In this document: positions 49,099 to 57,557 of the stretch, piece by piece
Layout: the number at the start of each line of letters is the position of its first letter
How positions within the stretch are numbered: the first letter of the stretch is position 1
The notes under the pieces: model-generated
The model's database searches: none
Seen by the model: the letters and a program-made list of their open reading frames with translations, nothing else
Told to the model about the DNA's origin: nothing
DNA from: Haloferax denitrificans ATCC 35960
Lineage (GTDB): Archaea; Halobacteriota; Halobacteria; Halobacteriales; Haloferacaceae
Direction: 5' to 3'
DNA length: 64,000 nt
Assembly: GCF_000337795.1 (NCBI RefSeq)
Contig: NZ_AOLP01000009.1
Span: 1 to 64,000 of the forward strand
Made by a program: the position numbers and the translations under genes

Positions 49099-49602
49099 TC
49101 AGGCGATGGTGATGCGGCGGACGAAATCGAGGTTCGACAGGTCGTTGAGCAGGTCGCCGGGAATCGGCTCGTCGGTGATGATGTAGAGCTTCGGGTCGTC
49201 GGTGAACTCGGGGTCTTCGCTTATCGTCTGGCGAATCGAGATGCTCGCGTCGGCGAGTTTCGAGGTGACGGTGGCGACGATGCCGGGCTCGTCGGCGTCG
49301 GCGACCTCGACGGTGAGCACGGAGAGGTCGAGCACCGGCGCGAGGTCCATCAGGCTCGGAATCGACGAGATGTTCTGGAAGATTCGCCGAAGCTCCTCGT
49401 CGTCGAGGATGGCGTCGGTCGTCGAGTCGACGACCCGCCGGTCGACGTCGGCCTCGCGGGCGATGCCGGTGTTCGGTATCTCGATGCCGCCCGAGACGAC
49501 CCGTCCCTGGTCGTTGACGGAAAAGCCCCGTTCCAAGAGGAGCCGAATGACAGCCTGCTGGCTCGGACTGCCCTCGAACTTCTCCATAATCTCGTCGAAC
49601 AT
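49099..49602 (-). CDS. ACT-domain amino acid-binding regulator
   Basis: The 167-aa protein has an N-terminal wHTH-like segment (MFDEIMEKFEGSPSQQAVIRLLLERGFSVNDQGRVVSGGIEIPNTGIAREADVDRRVVDST) and a C-terminal ACT domain (VLTVEVADADEPGIVATVTSKLADASISIRQ). Archaeal proteins of this kind regulate genes in response to amino acids. It is transcribed alone, divergent from the next gene. Its targets may include the nearby his genes, but that is only inference. Confidence 0.83.
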   Translation of the reverse strand: MFDEIMEKFEGSPSQQAVIRLLLERGFSVNDQGRVVSGGIEIPNTGIAREADVDRRVVDSTTDAILDDEELRRIFQNISSIPSLMDLAPVLDLSVLTVEVADADEPGIVATVTSKLADASISIRQTISEDPEFTDDPKLYIITDEPIPGDLLNDLSNLDFVRRITIA

Positions 49603-49752
49603 TCGTTGGTCGGGGGATTTGCGGGCGGGTACATTAAGTGGTCCGTCACCGGCGACGCCGCGGCCGAGGGGTTCGGGGGCGACCCCGCGAGCGGGCCACC
49701 GACCCCGCGACCGGGGAGTGGGTTTAACCGTCGGCGCGGAGACCCGTCGTCC

Positions 49753-50445
49753 ATGCGCGAACTACGCACCTGCGACTTCTGTGGGGCCGACGCCGTCGGC
49801 GTGTTCGAGGTACTGCCACCGGCGTTGACGCCGGCCGACGACCAGCGCCGCGTCGTCCTCTGCGAGCACTGCGAAGAGACGCTGAGCGAGGTCATCGCAC
49901 CGCTTCTCTCCCGGCTCGGCGTCGACGCCGACGTGAACGTGGCCGACGACGCGCGGGCCGAGACGGGCGCGTCCGCGGCACCGGAACGGACCGCAGGCGG
50001 GTCGGTGGGCGAGGCCGCCTCGGTCGACGTGAACGCGGTCGAGCCCGCGCCGACGCCGCCGGAGCCGGCGAATCACGACTCGCCGGACGAGACCGACGAC
50101 TCCGACGAAACAGAACAGGCCAACGAAACAGAGCCCACCGACGAAACAGAACAGACCGACGAAGCCGACGACGAAACGGAGCCGACCGGCGACGAGTCCG
50201 CGTCGGCCACCGCGGAGGAGGCGCAATCGACCGCCGGGTCGTCCGACCGGGGCGGAGAGCCGCCGAAGTTCCGGAAGGTCATCCGCATCCTCCAGAACCG
50301 CGAGTTCCCCGTCGAGCGGGCTGAGGTCGAGGCGCTGGCGTCCGGCGCGTACGACCTCGACGACGACGAGGTCGCCGACATCTTCGACTACGCAATCGAA
50401 CGCGGTCTGCTCGTCGATGACTCGGGGACGCTCCGGCGGCCCTGA
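49753..50445 (+). CDS. Zinc-finger protein with acidic linker
   Basis: The ATG at 49753 gives 230 aa. An N-terminal zinc-binding pair set (CDFCGADA and VLCEHCEETL) precedes a long, repetitive Asp/Glu/Thr linker with DETEQ/NETEP-like units. The C-terminal domain (KFRKVIRILQNREFPVERAEVEALASGAYDLDDDEVADIFDYAIERGLL) reads as a helical winged-helix-like module. A TATA-like GTTTAACC (49722-49729) is about 28 bp away, so the mRNA is leaderless. Function unknown. Confidence 0.78.
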   Translation: MRELRTCDFCGADAVGVFEVLPPALTPADDQRRVVLCEHCEETLSEVIAPLLSRLGVDADVNVADDARAETGASAAPERTAGGSVGEAASVDVNAVEPAPTPPEPANHDSPDETDDSDETEQANETEPTDETEQTDEADDETEPTGDESASATAEEAQSTAGSSDRGGEPPKFRKVIRILQNREFPVERAEVEALASGAYDLDDDEVADIFDYAIERGLLVDDSGTLRRP

Positions 50446-50483
50446 GCGCCGAACGCGAGAAATCGGGGGAGAAAAAGCGGAGA

Positions 50484-51077
50484 CTACAGTTTCCCTTTCG
50501 TGCTCGGCGTGTCGGAGCGCCGCGGGTCAACGCGGGTCGCGTCGTCGAGCGAGCGCGCGAGCGCCTTGAACAGCGCCTCGACCTCGTGGTGGGCGTTGTC
50601 GCCTTCGACGCCCGCGTGGAGCGTGAGGCCGGCGTTCATGGCGAGCGACATGGCGAAGTGCTCGGCCATGTGGCTGGTGAAGTCGCCGATAGCGGGCTGG
50701 GAGAAGTCGCCCGAGAACTCGAAGAAGGGCCGGCCCGACACGTCCACGACGACCGAGGCGACGGCCTCGTCGAGCGGGACCTTCCGGTCGGCGTAGCGGA
50801 CGATGCCGCGCTTGTCGCCGAGCGCCTCGGTGAACGCCTCGCCGAGGACGATAGCCACGTCCTCGACGGTGTGGTGGTCGTCGATGTGGAGGTCGCCGTC
50901 GCACTGGACGGTCAGGTCGAACAGGCCGTGTTTGGCGAAGGCCTCCAGCATGTGGTCGAAGAATCCGATACCGGTGTCGACGACCGCGTCGCCGTCGCCG
51001 TCGATTGACAGCGTCACGTCGATGGTCGTCTCGGACGTCTCGCGGGAGACGGCCGCGCGTCGGTCGGCGTCGCTCAT
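50484..51077 (-). CDS. hisB: Imidazoleglycerol-phosphate dehydratase
   Basis: The 197-aa protein has the metal-binding and catalytic motifs of His[33 protein letters not shown], and the second pair [33 protein letters not shown]. It forms a 24-mer with Mn clusters and dehydrates imidazoleglycerol phosphate in histidine synthesis. It is a stand-alone hisB without the phosphatase fusion. The TATA box CCTATATG (minus strand, 51107-51100) is 27 bp from the ATG, so it is leaderless. Confidence 0.96.
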   Translation of the reverse strand: MSDADRRAAVSRETSETTIDVTLSIDGDGDAVVDTGIGFFDHMLEAFAKHGLFDLTVQCDGDLHIDDHHTVEDVAIVLGEAFTEALGDKRGIVRYADRKVPLDEAVASVVVDVSGRPFFEFSGDFSQPAIGDFTSHMAEHFAMSLAMNAGLTLHAGVEGDNAHHEVEALFKALARSLDDATRVDPRRSDTPSTKGKL

Positions 51078-51146
51078 GTCGCGTTCGAGGCGGGCCGCGC
51101 ATATAGGGATTCTCGTCGCCGCGCGGGGCGATTCTCGATGCCGACG

Positions 51147-51166
51147 CGTCAGACGCTCGTCTGACG
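51147..51166. promoter_or_regulatory. Operator-like 8-bp inverted repeat upstream of the micro-protein operon
   Basis: CGTCAGAC-GCTC-GTCTGACG has 8-bp perfect arms and a 4-bp spacer. It lies between the divergent hisB promoter (51100-51107) and the start of the micro-protein cluster (51200). It could bind a dimeric regulator for either side. Confidence 0.45.
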
Positions 51167-51199
51167 GACGTTCATGGTTTTGGACGCGTAGGGTGGGGT

Positions 51200-51346
51200 A
51201 TGCATCGAAAGGGAGCGCTGGTGGTGGGGTACACCATCTGCGTCGGGGGGCTCCTGCTTACCGCGCGGTCCGGGGTCGCTGTCGCGCTCGGCGTCGCGCT
51301 GGTGACGCTCGCAATCGCGGCGGCGGTGATCGGCGGGGGCGTCTGA
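51200..51346 (+). CDS. 48-aa membrane micro-protein
   Basis: The peptide begins [20 protein letters not shown] and has two hydrophobic segments separated by TARSGVAV. Size and composition match a small haloarchaeal membrane protein. It is the first of three short ORFs: the stop codon is one base from the ATG of an 18-aa ORF, which in turn overlaps a 62-aa ORF. Function unknown. Confidence 0.55.
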   Translation: MHRKGALVVGYTICVGGLLLTARSGVAVALGVALVTLAIAAAVIGGGV

Positions 51347-51347
51347 C

Positions 51348-51404
51348 ATGACGGGGAGCGAATCGACGCGGCGGGAGCCGAGTCATCCGGGGGCGAGCGA
51401 CTGA
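51348..51404 (+). CDS. 18-aa peptide ORF of the micro-protein cluster
   Basis: ATG at 51348 opens an 18-codon ORF (MTGSESTRREPSHPGASD). The stop codon TGA (51402-51404) overlaps the next ATG by one base (TGATG). The peptide is hydrophilic. It may act by translational coupling rather than as a protein. Support is position only. Confidence 0.3.
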   Translation: MTGSESTRREPSHPGASD

Positions 51405-51592
51405 TGCGGCGCGGAGCGACCGCCAGCCCGAAGCGGGACGTCGTGACGGTCAGCATGCTCGTCCTCGCCGGCCCCTTCCTCGCGACCTCGCGCCCCGTGA
51501 CCGTGGTAATCGGCGCGCTGTTCGTCGCCGTCGGCGTCTACGGAACCGTCGAGAGCCTCGTCGCGGCCGTCGGCGCGTATCTCGACGTGTAG
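51404..51592 (+). CDS. 62-aa membrane protein of the micro-protein cluster
   Basis: The protein begins MRRGATASPKRDVVTVSMLVL and has two hydrophobic helices (VSMLVLAGPFLATS and VTVVIGALFVAVGVYGTVESLVAAVGAYL). The basic N-terminus suggests cytoplasmic placement. It overlaps the 18-aa ORF by one base. Function unknown. Confidence 0.6.
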   Translation: MRRGATASPKRDVVTVSMLVLAGPFLATSRPVTVVIGALFVAVGVYGTVESLVAAVGAYLDV

Positions 51593-51685
51593 TGCCGCGG
51601 GGTCGTGCGGGGTTGCGCGGCGTCTCGGCGTCTCGGCGTCTCAGACGTGTCTCGGCGCTGAGCGCGTGAGGCGGGGGCGACGCGG

Positions 51686-52402
51686 CTACGCCTCCATGGC
51701 TTCTTCGAGCGTGAACCGACCCTCGTAGAGCGCGGTCCCGACGACGGTCGCCGCCGCGCCCGCCTCGCGGAGCGCGCGGACGTCGTCGAGCGAGGCGACG
51801 CCGCCGGAGGCGACGACCGGGATGTCGACCGCGTCGACGACCGCCGAGGTCGTCTCGAGGTGGACGCCTTCGAGCTGTCCCTCCACGTCGACGTCGGTAA
51901 AGAGGATGGCCGCCGCGCCGAGTTCCTCGTACCGGGCGGCCGCCTCGGCGGGGTCGAGGCCGGTGCCCTCGGTCCAGCCGGAGACGACGACCTCGCCGTC
52001 TTTCGCGTCGAGGCTGACCATCACGCCGTCGGGGTAGTCGGCGGCGAGTTCGGCCACGATGTCGGGGTTCTCGACGGCCGCGGTGCCGAGGATGACGCGG
52101 TCGACGCCGCGGTCCAAGAGGTCGCGGGCGTCGTCTGCGGTGCGGATGCCGCCGCCGAGTTGGAGCGGCACGTCGACCGCGTCGAGGACGGCGTCGACCG
52201 CCGGGGCGTTCTTCCGCTCGCCCTCGAACGCGCCGTCGAGGTCGACGAGGTGGAGCGTCTCCGCGCCGGCGTCGACCCAGCGGCGGGCGGCCTCGACCGG
52301 GTCGCCGTAGGTCTTCTCGGTGCCGCGTTCGCCCTGCACGAGTTGGACGACTTCGCCGTCTTGCATGTCGACCGCGGGGACGACTTCGAACTCCGGGAAC
52401 AT
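51686..52402 (-). CDS. hisA: Phosphoribosylformimino-AICAR isomerase
   Basis: The 238-aa TIM-barrel isomerises ProFAR to PRFAR in histidine synthesis. Catalytic aspartate is in VVPAVDMQDGEVVQLV, the second catalytic site in FTDVDVEGQLEG, and phosphate loops GGGIRT and ASGGVASLDD. The TATA-like GTTTACGC (minus strand, near 52430) is 28 bp from the ATG, so it is leaderless. It faces glmM across a divergent promoter region. Confidence 0.96.
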   Translation of the reverse strand: MFPEFEVVPAVDMQDGEVVQLVQGERGTEKTYGDPVEAARRWVDAGAETLHLVDLDGAFEGERKNAPAVDAVLDAVDVPLQLGGGIRTADDARDLLDRGVDRVILGTAAVENPDIVAELAADYPDGVMVSLDAKDGEVVVSGWTEGTGLDPAEAAARYEELGAAAILFTDVDVEGQLEGVHLETTSAVVDAVDIPVVASGGVASLDDVRALREAGAAATVVGTALYEGRFTLEEAMEA

Positions 52403-52611
52403 ACGCCACCGTGGGCGAGCGACGTGCGTAAACGCACCGGATACGGCGACAGGGTGGCCGGATACAGCGGCCCGGAGACCGGAGACGGCGACTCGGATGC
52501 GACACCCCGAATACGGCACCCCGGAGTGGGCGACGCCAATCGGGCGACGAACGTAACAACCGAACCAACAGTTCGGAACGGCTTTGTCGCGCCGGGGTTC
52601 ACACACACTCA
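52403..52611. other. hisA-glmM divergent promoter region with degenerate repeats
   Basis: The gap holds the hisA promoter, a set of loose repeats built on CCGGATAC / CCGAATAC (52438-52526) and, next to glmM, an inverted repeat CCGAAC-CAACA-GTTCGG (52560-52576) before its TATA-like CTTTGT (52582-52587). No coding sequence is evident. Confidence 0.45.
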
Positions 52612-53976
52612 ATGAAACTCTTCGGTTCCAGCGGCACCCGCGGCGTGGTGGGTGAGAGCCTCACCCCGGAGTTCGTCCTCCGCGTCGCCAAGGCCGCCGG
52701 CACGGTCTGGAACGCGGACCGGGTCGCCATCGCACGGGACACCCGAACGACGGGCGAGATGTTCGTCAACGCCGCCGAGTCCGGGCTGGCGAGCGTCGGC
52801 GTCGACGTGGACGACCTCGGCGTCGTCCCCACCCCCGCGGCGGTCCGCTACTGCGAGAACCAGTCCGTTCCGGGCGTCGTCATCACGGCCTCGCACAACC
52901 CGCCGGAGTTCAACGGCGTCAAGCTCGTCGGCGACGACGGCGTCGAACTCGCCGTCGAGGAGCTAGAGCGCATCGAAGACCACATCCTCGCCGAGGAGTT
53001 CGACGTGGCCGAGTGGGACGCCGTCGGGAGCGTCCGGTCGGTCGGGACCGCGAACGACGGCTACCGCGAGGACCTCCTCGCCAACGTCGACCGCGAGAAA
53101 ATCGCCGCCGCGAACCTCACGGTCGCGCTCGACCCCGGACACGGCGCCGGGTCGCTCGTCACGCCCGACTTCCTCCGCGAACTCGGCTGTGAGGTCCGCA
53201 CCGTCAACGCCCAGCCCGACGGCCACTTCCCCGGTCGCCAGTCCGAACCGGTGTCCGAGAACCTCCGCGACCTCGAACGCCTCGTCCGCGCGACCGACGC
53301 CGACGTGGGAATCGCCCACGACGGCGACGCCGACCGGGCCGTCTTCGTGAACGAGCGCGGCGAGTGCATCTCCGGCGAGGCGTCGCTGGCCGCCCTCGCG
53401 GCCGCCGCGCTCGAACCGGGCGACGCGACCGTCTCCGCGGTGAACGTCTCCCAGCGCCTCGTCGACGTCTGCGAGGAGGTCGGCGCCGACCTCGAACTCA
53501 CGCCCATCGGCGCGACGAACCTCATCACCCGCGTCCGCGAACTCTGGCGCGAGGGCCGGAACGTCCCCGTCGCGGGCGAGGGCAACGGAGGGGTGTTCTA
53601 CCCCAACTACCGCCTCGTCCGCGACGGCGCGTACATCGCGGCGAAGTTCCTCGAACTCGTCGCCGAACGCCCGCCGAGCGAACTCGTCGCGCCCTACGAG
53701 GACTACTACAACGTCCGCATCAATCTCGAATACGACGAGGAAGCCGAGTTGACGGCGATGCTCAACGCCGCGGCCGACTACGCCGAATCGGCCGACGCGA
53801 CGCCGAACACGACCGACGGCTACCGCCTCGACTACGGCGACGCGTGGGTGCTCGTCCGCCCCTCCGGAACCGAGCCGAAGGTCCGCGTCTACGCCGAGGC
53901 TCGCTCCGAGGAGCGCGCGACCGAACTCGCCGAGGACGCCGCCGACGCGCTCCGAAGCGCGGTCGCGACGCTGTAA
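52612..53976 (+). CDS. glmM: Phosphoglucosamine mutase-like phosphohexomutase
   Basis: The 454-aa protein has the four phosphohexomutase domains. The phosphoserine is S94 in ITASHNPPEFNG, the metal loop is HDGDADRAVF, the sugar loop GEGNGGVFYP and the phosphate loop VRPSGTEPKVRVY. N-terminal FGSSGTRG is conserved. Archaeal members convert glucosamine-6-phosphate to glucosamine-1-phosphate or act on glucose/mannose; the choice cannot be made from sequence. A TATA-like box is 28 bp away. Confidence 0.92.
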   Translation: MKLFGSSGTRGVVGESLTPEFVLRVAKAAGTVWNADRVAIARDTRTTGEMFVNAAESGLASVGVDVDDLGVVPTPAAVRYCENQSVPGVVITASHNPPEFNGVKLVGDDGVELAVEELERIEDHILAEEFDVAEWDAVGSVRSVGTANDGYREDLLANVDREKIAAANLTVALDPGHGAGSLVTPDFLRELGCEVRTVNAQPDGHFPGRQSEPVSENLRDLERLVRATDADVGIAHDGDADRAVFVNERGECISGEASLAALAAAALEPGDATVSAVNVSQRLVDVCEEVGADLELTPIGATNLITRVRELWREGRNVPVAGEGNGGVFYPNYRLVRDGAYIAAKFLELVAERPPSELVAPYEDYYNVRINLEYDEEAELTAMLNAAADYAESADATPNTTDGYRLDYGDAWVLVRPSGTEPKVRVYAEARSEERATELAEDAADALRSAVATL

Positions 53977-54021
53977 CTCGGCGACAGAACCGACGAAAAA
54001 GAATCTCTTTTCGCGCGCCCT

Positions 54022-54273
54022 TCACAGGCTAATCGCCGCGAACAGGAGCGCCAGCGCGCCGAACACCAGAAGCATGAAGCCGCGTTCGAGGTCGTCGCCG
54101 TCGAGTTCGTCGTCCGGCGGGTCCTCGCGGGTCGGGTCGAGGACGAACTCCGGGTCGTCGGAGCGGGCGACCCGGCGGGCGGCCGCGGCGCTCTTGAGCA
54201 GTCGGCCGCCGAGGGCGAAACAGCTCAGCCCCACGACGATGGCGACCAGCGAAATCGGACTGACGTTCACCAT
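54022..54273 (-). CDS. Small membrane protein
   Basis: The 83-aa protein has N- and C-terminal hydrophobic helices (ISLVAIVVGLSCFALGGRLL and GFMLLVFGALALLFAAISL) around an acidic loop (DPEFVLDPTREDPPDDELDGDD). It converges on glmM and is followed upstream by hisI on the same strand. Function unknown. Confidence 0.7.
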   Translation of the reverse strand: MVNVSPISLVAIVVGLSCFALGGRLLKSAAAARRVARSDDPEFVLDPTREDPPDDELDGDDLERGFMLLVFGALALLFAAISL

Positions 54274-54390
54274 CGCTCCGGGAACTCGGTCATCGGTGTG
54301 TCGCCGCGACGGTCGAGGCGGTCGCGGCGGTCGCGGTGGTCATCCCGGTCGCCGCGCCGGTCGGTGTCGTCATCGGTCGGCTCGCATCGG

Positions 54391-54759
54391 TCACTCGTCG
54401 TCGTAGACCGCGTCGGGGTCGAAGACGCGCTCGCCGACGTGCTCGCCCTCGACGGTGCGGTAGAAACACGACCGGTGGCCGGTGTGGCACGCGCCGACGT
54501 TCTGGTCGACGAGGTACAGCAGGGTGTCGGCGTCGCAGTCGACGCGGACCTCCCGAATCTCCTGTGTGTGGCCGCTCGAAGCGCCCTTCTCCCAGAGTTC
54601 GTCGCGGCTCCGCGAGTAGTAGTGCGCCCGGCCCGTCTCGATGGTCCGGTCGAGCGCCTCCGGCGAGACGTACGCCAGCATGAGCACCTCTCCGGAGTCG
54701 GCGTCCTGCGCCACGGCGGGGACGAGGCCGTCCTCGCCGAAGTCGACATCGACGGTCAT
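54391..54759 (-). CDS. hisI: Phosphoribosyl-AMP cyclohydrolase
   Basis: The ATG at 54759 ([11 protein letters not shown]) gives 122 aa. Zinc/magnesium and catalytic motifs of HisI are seen: [44 protein letters not shown] and [30 protein letters not shown]. It opens the PR-AMP ring in histidine synthesis. It is a stand-alone hisI, not fused to hisE. pibD lies further upstream on the same strand. Confidence 0.96.
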   Translation of the reverse strand: MTVDVDFGEDGLVPAVAQDADSGEVLMLAYVSPEALDRTIETGRAHYYSRSRDELWEKGASSGHTQEIREVRVDCDADTLLYLVDQNVGACHTGHRSCFYRTVEGEHVGERVFDPDAVYDDE

Positions 54760-54840
54760 GATTCGGGCCACGCGGTGGCGGGGGTTATCTCTTGTGCGTC
54801 GCCGCGGGGAAGGCGCGCCCGCCCGGCGCTCCGCGGCGGC

Positions 54841-55893
54841 TCAGACGATACCGAGCGCGCCGAGGACGCCGAAGAGGACGTCGCCGTAGACGAACGCGAC
54901 GACGAGGCCGACGAACATCGGGACGAGAAACGGGATGCCCGGCGAAATCCACACCGACTCGCGGGACGTCACGAGGTCCAGTCCGCCGCGGAGTTTCTCC
55001 GGCGACGTGCCGTAGGCGGTTCCCTCGATGCTGTCGAGGAACCGGGCCGCGCCCCACGGGTCGTCGGACGACGCGTCAGGCTCGGCTTCGCGGCCGTCGT
55101 CTCCGGGAGCGTCTCCGCCGGCGGCGTCCACGGTCTCGCCGTCGCCGTCGAAGTCGGCCGACGTGCCGCCGTCGGTGGCCGCGCGGTGAACCGCGCCGTC
55201 GGTCGGGTCGAACGTCTCGTCGATGCTCGCGGGGTCGCGGAGGGCCTCGGGGTCCGCCAGCAGGTCCGCGAACGTGAGGCCGCGCCAGCGGAGGTACATC
55301 CGGAGCGCGTCGAGGTCGAGGCCGTTCCGCGTGACGCCCTCGGGCGACTCGAACAGGCGGCCGTGGGCCGTCGAGAGCGACGCCACGGAGACGCGGCGGC
55401 CGACGAACGAGATGGGGAACTCGAACTCGCCGTCGGCGAGGTTCCGGACGGCGAGGAAAAGCGGGTACGCGAGGCCGACGATGACCGTGTTCGTGAGAAC
55501 CGTCATCGAGAACACGCCGAGGCGGGTGGCGGCGAGCGGGAACTCCGTCCCGGCGAGCGTGTAGCTTGGGAACGTCGGGAGCAGGACGGCGAACACCATG
55601 AGCGCCTTCGCGTCCGCGCCGCCGAAGCCGCCGAGCCGCCAGAACAGGTACGAAAGCGGGACGACGAGACAGACGCTCACGCCGACGCGAATCAGGTAGA
55701 GTCGGTCGAAGACGGTCTCGGGCGGGAGGTGGCCGACCAGTTCCCACGCGAGCAGGACGAGACCCAGCGCGGCCAGCGGATACCAGACGACGTTGGGGAC
55801 GCGGCGCGTGCGAACGTCGCGTACCGCGGTCCACGCGAGGACGGGGAGCACCGCCAACCGCAGGAGGTCGGGGAGCGTGCCGATACCGAACAT
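54841..55893 (-). CDS. pibD: Prepilin peptidase (archaeal, A24 family)
   Basis: The 350-aa polytopic protein processes archaellin and pilin precursors. The two catalytic aspartates of A24 peptidases are seen: D26 in AVRDVRTRRVPN and D94 in GGFGGADAKALMVF. About six membrane segments are present. Between them and the last helix is an unusually long soluble insert of about 150 residues, acidic and Gly/Asp-rich (GDGETVDAAGGDAPGDDG). Such an insert is larger than in most archaeal PibD. No pilin or archaellin gene adjoins it. Confidence 0.9.
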   Translation of the reverse strand: MFGIGTLPDLLRLAVLPVLAWTAVRDVRTRRVPNVVWYPLAALGLVLLAWELVGHLPPETVFDRLYLIRVGVSVCLVVPLSYLFWRLGGFGGADAKALMVFAVLLPTFPSYTLAGTEFPLAATRLGVFSMTVLTNTVIVGLAYPLFLAVRNLADGEFEFPISFVGRRVSVASLSTAHGRLFESPEGVTRNGLDLDALRMYLRWRGLTFADLLADPEALRDPASIDETFDPTDGAVHRAATDGGTSADFDGDGETVDAAGGDAPGDDGREAEPDASSDDPWGAARFLDSIEGTAYGTSPEKLRGGLDLVTSRESVWISPGIPFLVPMFVGLVVAFVYGDVLFGVLGALGIV

Positions 55894-55966
55894 ACCCGCA
55901 GACTGGGGGCAGGGGAGTTAGGTGTTCGGGACGGGTATCAATCCTGAAACCGACCCCGACGACGGG

Positions 55967-56935
55967 TCAGAACGCCGCGAGTTCGACGAACGCGACGAGT
56001 CGAATCGAAAGCGAGAACAGCGCCATCGCGGCCGCGGGAACCCACACCGACGCCGAGCGGTGGTAGCCGAAGGCGGCGATCCCGAACGCGAGCGCCCGCA
56101 GGACGTGCTCAATACCGCCGGGAACGTCGGCGAAGGCGGTTCCGAGCGCGACCACGCCGAGCAGTCCGAAGGCGAAGACGGGAGCGAGCACCGGCCGCGA
56201 GAGCGGTCGAAGCGACCGCTCGACCGCGCTTCGATACGTCACGCCGGCGGCGACGCAACCGCAGACGGCGGCGACGAGGAGGAGGGAAACGATGGTGACC
56301 CGCCACGGTTTCGGAAAGACGACGAGCGTGAAGGCGGCGTCGCGAAGCACCGAGCGAAAGAGCGTCGCGAGCGCGGCCGTCGCGGCGACCGCGCGAGCGG
56401 GCGAGAGGCCGACCCGCGACGAGACGAGGTCGAACACGACCGCGACGAGGAGTCCGAACCCGAGCCCCGCGAGCGCCACGTCTTCGGCGACCTGAACTGC
56501 CGCCGTTACGACCGACGCCTCGGGGTGGTACGTCCACCCGACGAGCGCGGCGAACGAGGCGTCGAAGCCGACCGCGAGGAGGGCGCTCGCGGCGACGACG
56601 GCGAGCCCCGGCGCGAGGGCCGTCGCCAGCGCGTCGGCGATTCGGGAGCGCTCGGGGAGACCGAACGGGAGCGAAACGCCGCGATAGTGCGCGTAGACGA
56701 GCGTCGGAACCGCGAGTCCGGCGACGTTCGGCGACGAGAGCGCGCCGACTACCGGGACGCCGAGGAGCCTGAGTGCCACCCAGTAGCTGACCGCGCTCGC
56801 CACCGTGAGACAGGCGAGAAACAGTCCGATTCGGCCGAGTTCGGTCGCTTCGGTCGGGAGGGGTAGGTCGGCGCGGAGCCCGCGGGCGGCGGTCGTGAAC
56901 CTCGACACGAGAAAAGCGACTGCATCGCGGGACAA
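55967..56935 (-). CDS. Polytopic membrane protein
   Basis: The 322-aa protein has about eight hydrophobic segments, for example LGRIGLFLACLTVASAVSYWVALRLL and VAGLAVPTLVYAHYRGVSLPFGLPERSR. It recalls CPBP-type membrane proteases in topology, but the EExxxR and H motifs are not visible. It lies between pibD and the ferredoxin gene on the same strand. Function unknown. Confidence 0.7.
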   Translation of the reverse strand: MSRDAVAFLVSRFTTAARGLRADLPLPTEATELGRIGLFLACLTVASAVSYWVALRLLGVPVVGALSSPNVAGLAVPTLVYAHYRGVSLPFGLPERSRIADALATALAPGLAVVAASALLAVGFDASFAALVGWTYHPEASVVTAAVQVAEDVALAGLGFGLLVAVVFDLVSSRVGLSPARAVAATAALATLFRSVLRDAAFTLVVFPKPWRVTIVSLLLVAAVCGCVAAGVTYRSAVERSLRPLSRPVLAPVFAFGLLGVVALGTAFADVPGGIEHVLRALAFGIAAFGYHRSASVWVPAAAMALFSLSIRLVAFVELAAF

Positions 56936-57027
56936 ATCGCTGTCGGCCTCGCGGTTCGCGGGGCGGACAAACGGCGTACCCGCGGGTCACGGGTCGGCGC
57001 GTCGAAAGAAATGTGCGGGTGGGCGCC

Positions 57028-57417
57028 TCAGATGACGCGGTTCTGGAGGTAGTCGAGGTGCTTCGCGTTGTAGACGATCTTGACCTCGTCCTCGATGGGC
57101 GAACCGATGCAGGTGAGACGGACGTTCTTGTCGTTGACCTCCTCGTCGGAGAGGATCTGCTGCATGTCCATGTCGATTTCGCCCTCTTTCAGAATGGCCG
57201 CGCAGTTCGCACAGGCACCTGCGCGACAGCTGAAGGGCCAGTCGTAGCCCTGAGCCTCGGCGGCTTCCAGGATGTACTCGCCCTGGTTGACTTCCATCTC
57301 ACCGTAGTCTTCAGCGTCGAGACCGGCGTCAGCCGCCTCTTCGAAGAGGTCGTCGTCGTCGAGGTCCCAGCCGTTGTCGTCGAGAACTTCGTAGTTGAGG
57401 TAGGTTACCGTGGGCAT
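57028..57417 (-). CDS. Halophilic 2Fe-2S ferredoxin
   Basis: The ATG at 57417 gives 129 aa, the length of the well-known halobacterial plant-type ferredoxin. The cluster ligands are C64, C69, C72 (CRAGACANC) and C103 (LTCIG). The acidic N-terminal extension of about 30 residues ([18 protein letters not shown]) is the halophile-specific insert. It accepts electrons from 2-oxoacid:ferredoxin oxidoreductases, so it links to central metabolism. Confidence 0.95.
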   Translation of the reverse strand: MPTVTYLNYEVLDDNGWDLDDDDLFEEAADAGLDAEDYGEMEVNQGEYILEAAEAQGYDWPFSCRAGACANCAAILKEGEIDMDMQQILSDEEVNDKNVRLTCIGSPIEDEVKIVYNAKHLDYLQNRVI

Positions 57418-57557
57418 CGACAGAGGATTCGAAGGCCACCCCATTAGACTTTGCTGTTCCGTGCGCCGAATTCGATTCGCACCGCGGCGATGGCCGCCCG
57501 TTTGTTTCATTGTTGACCGTGATGGTTTCGGATCGGCCGACGCGGCGGGCGAGCGCG

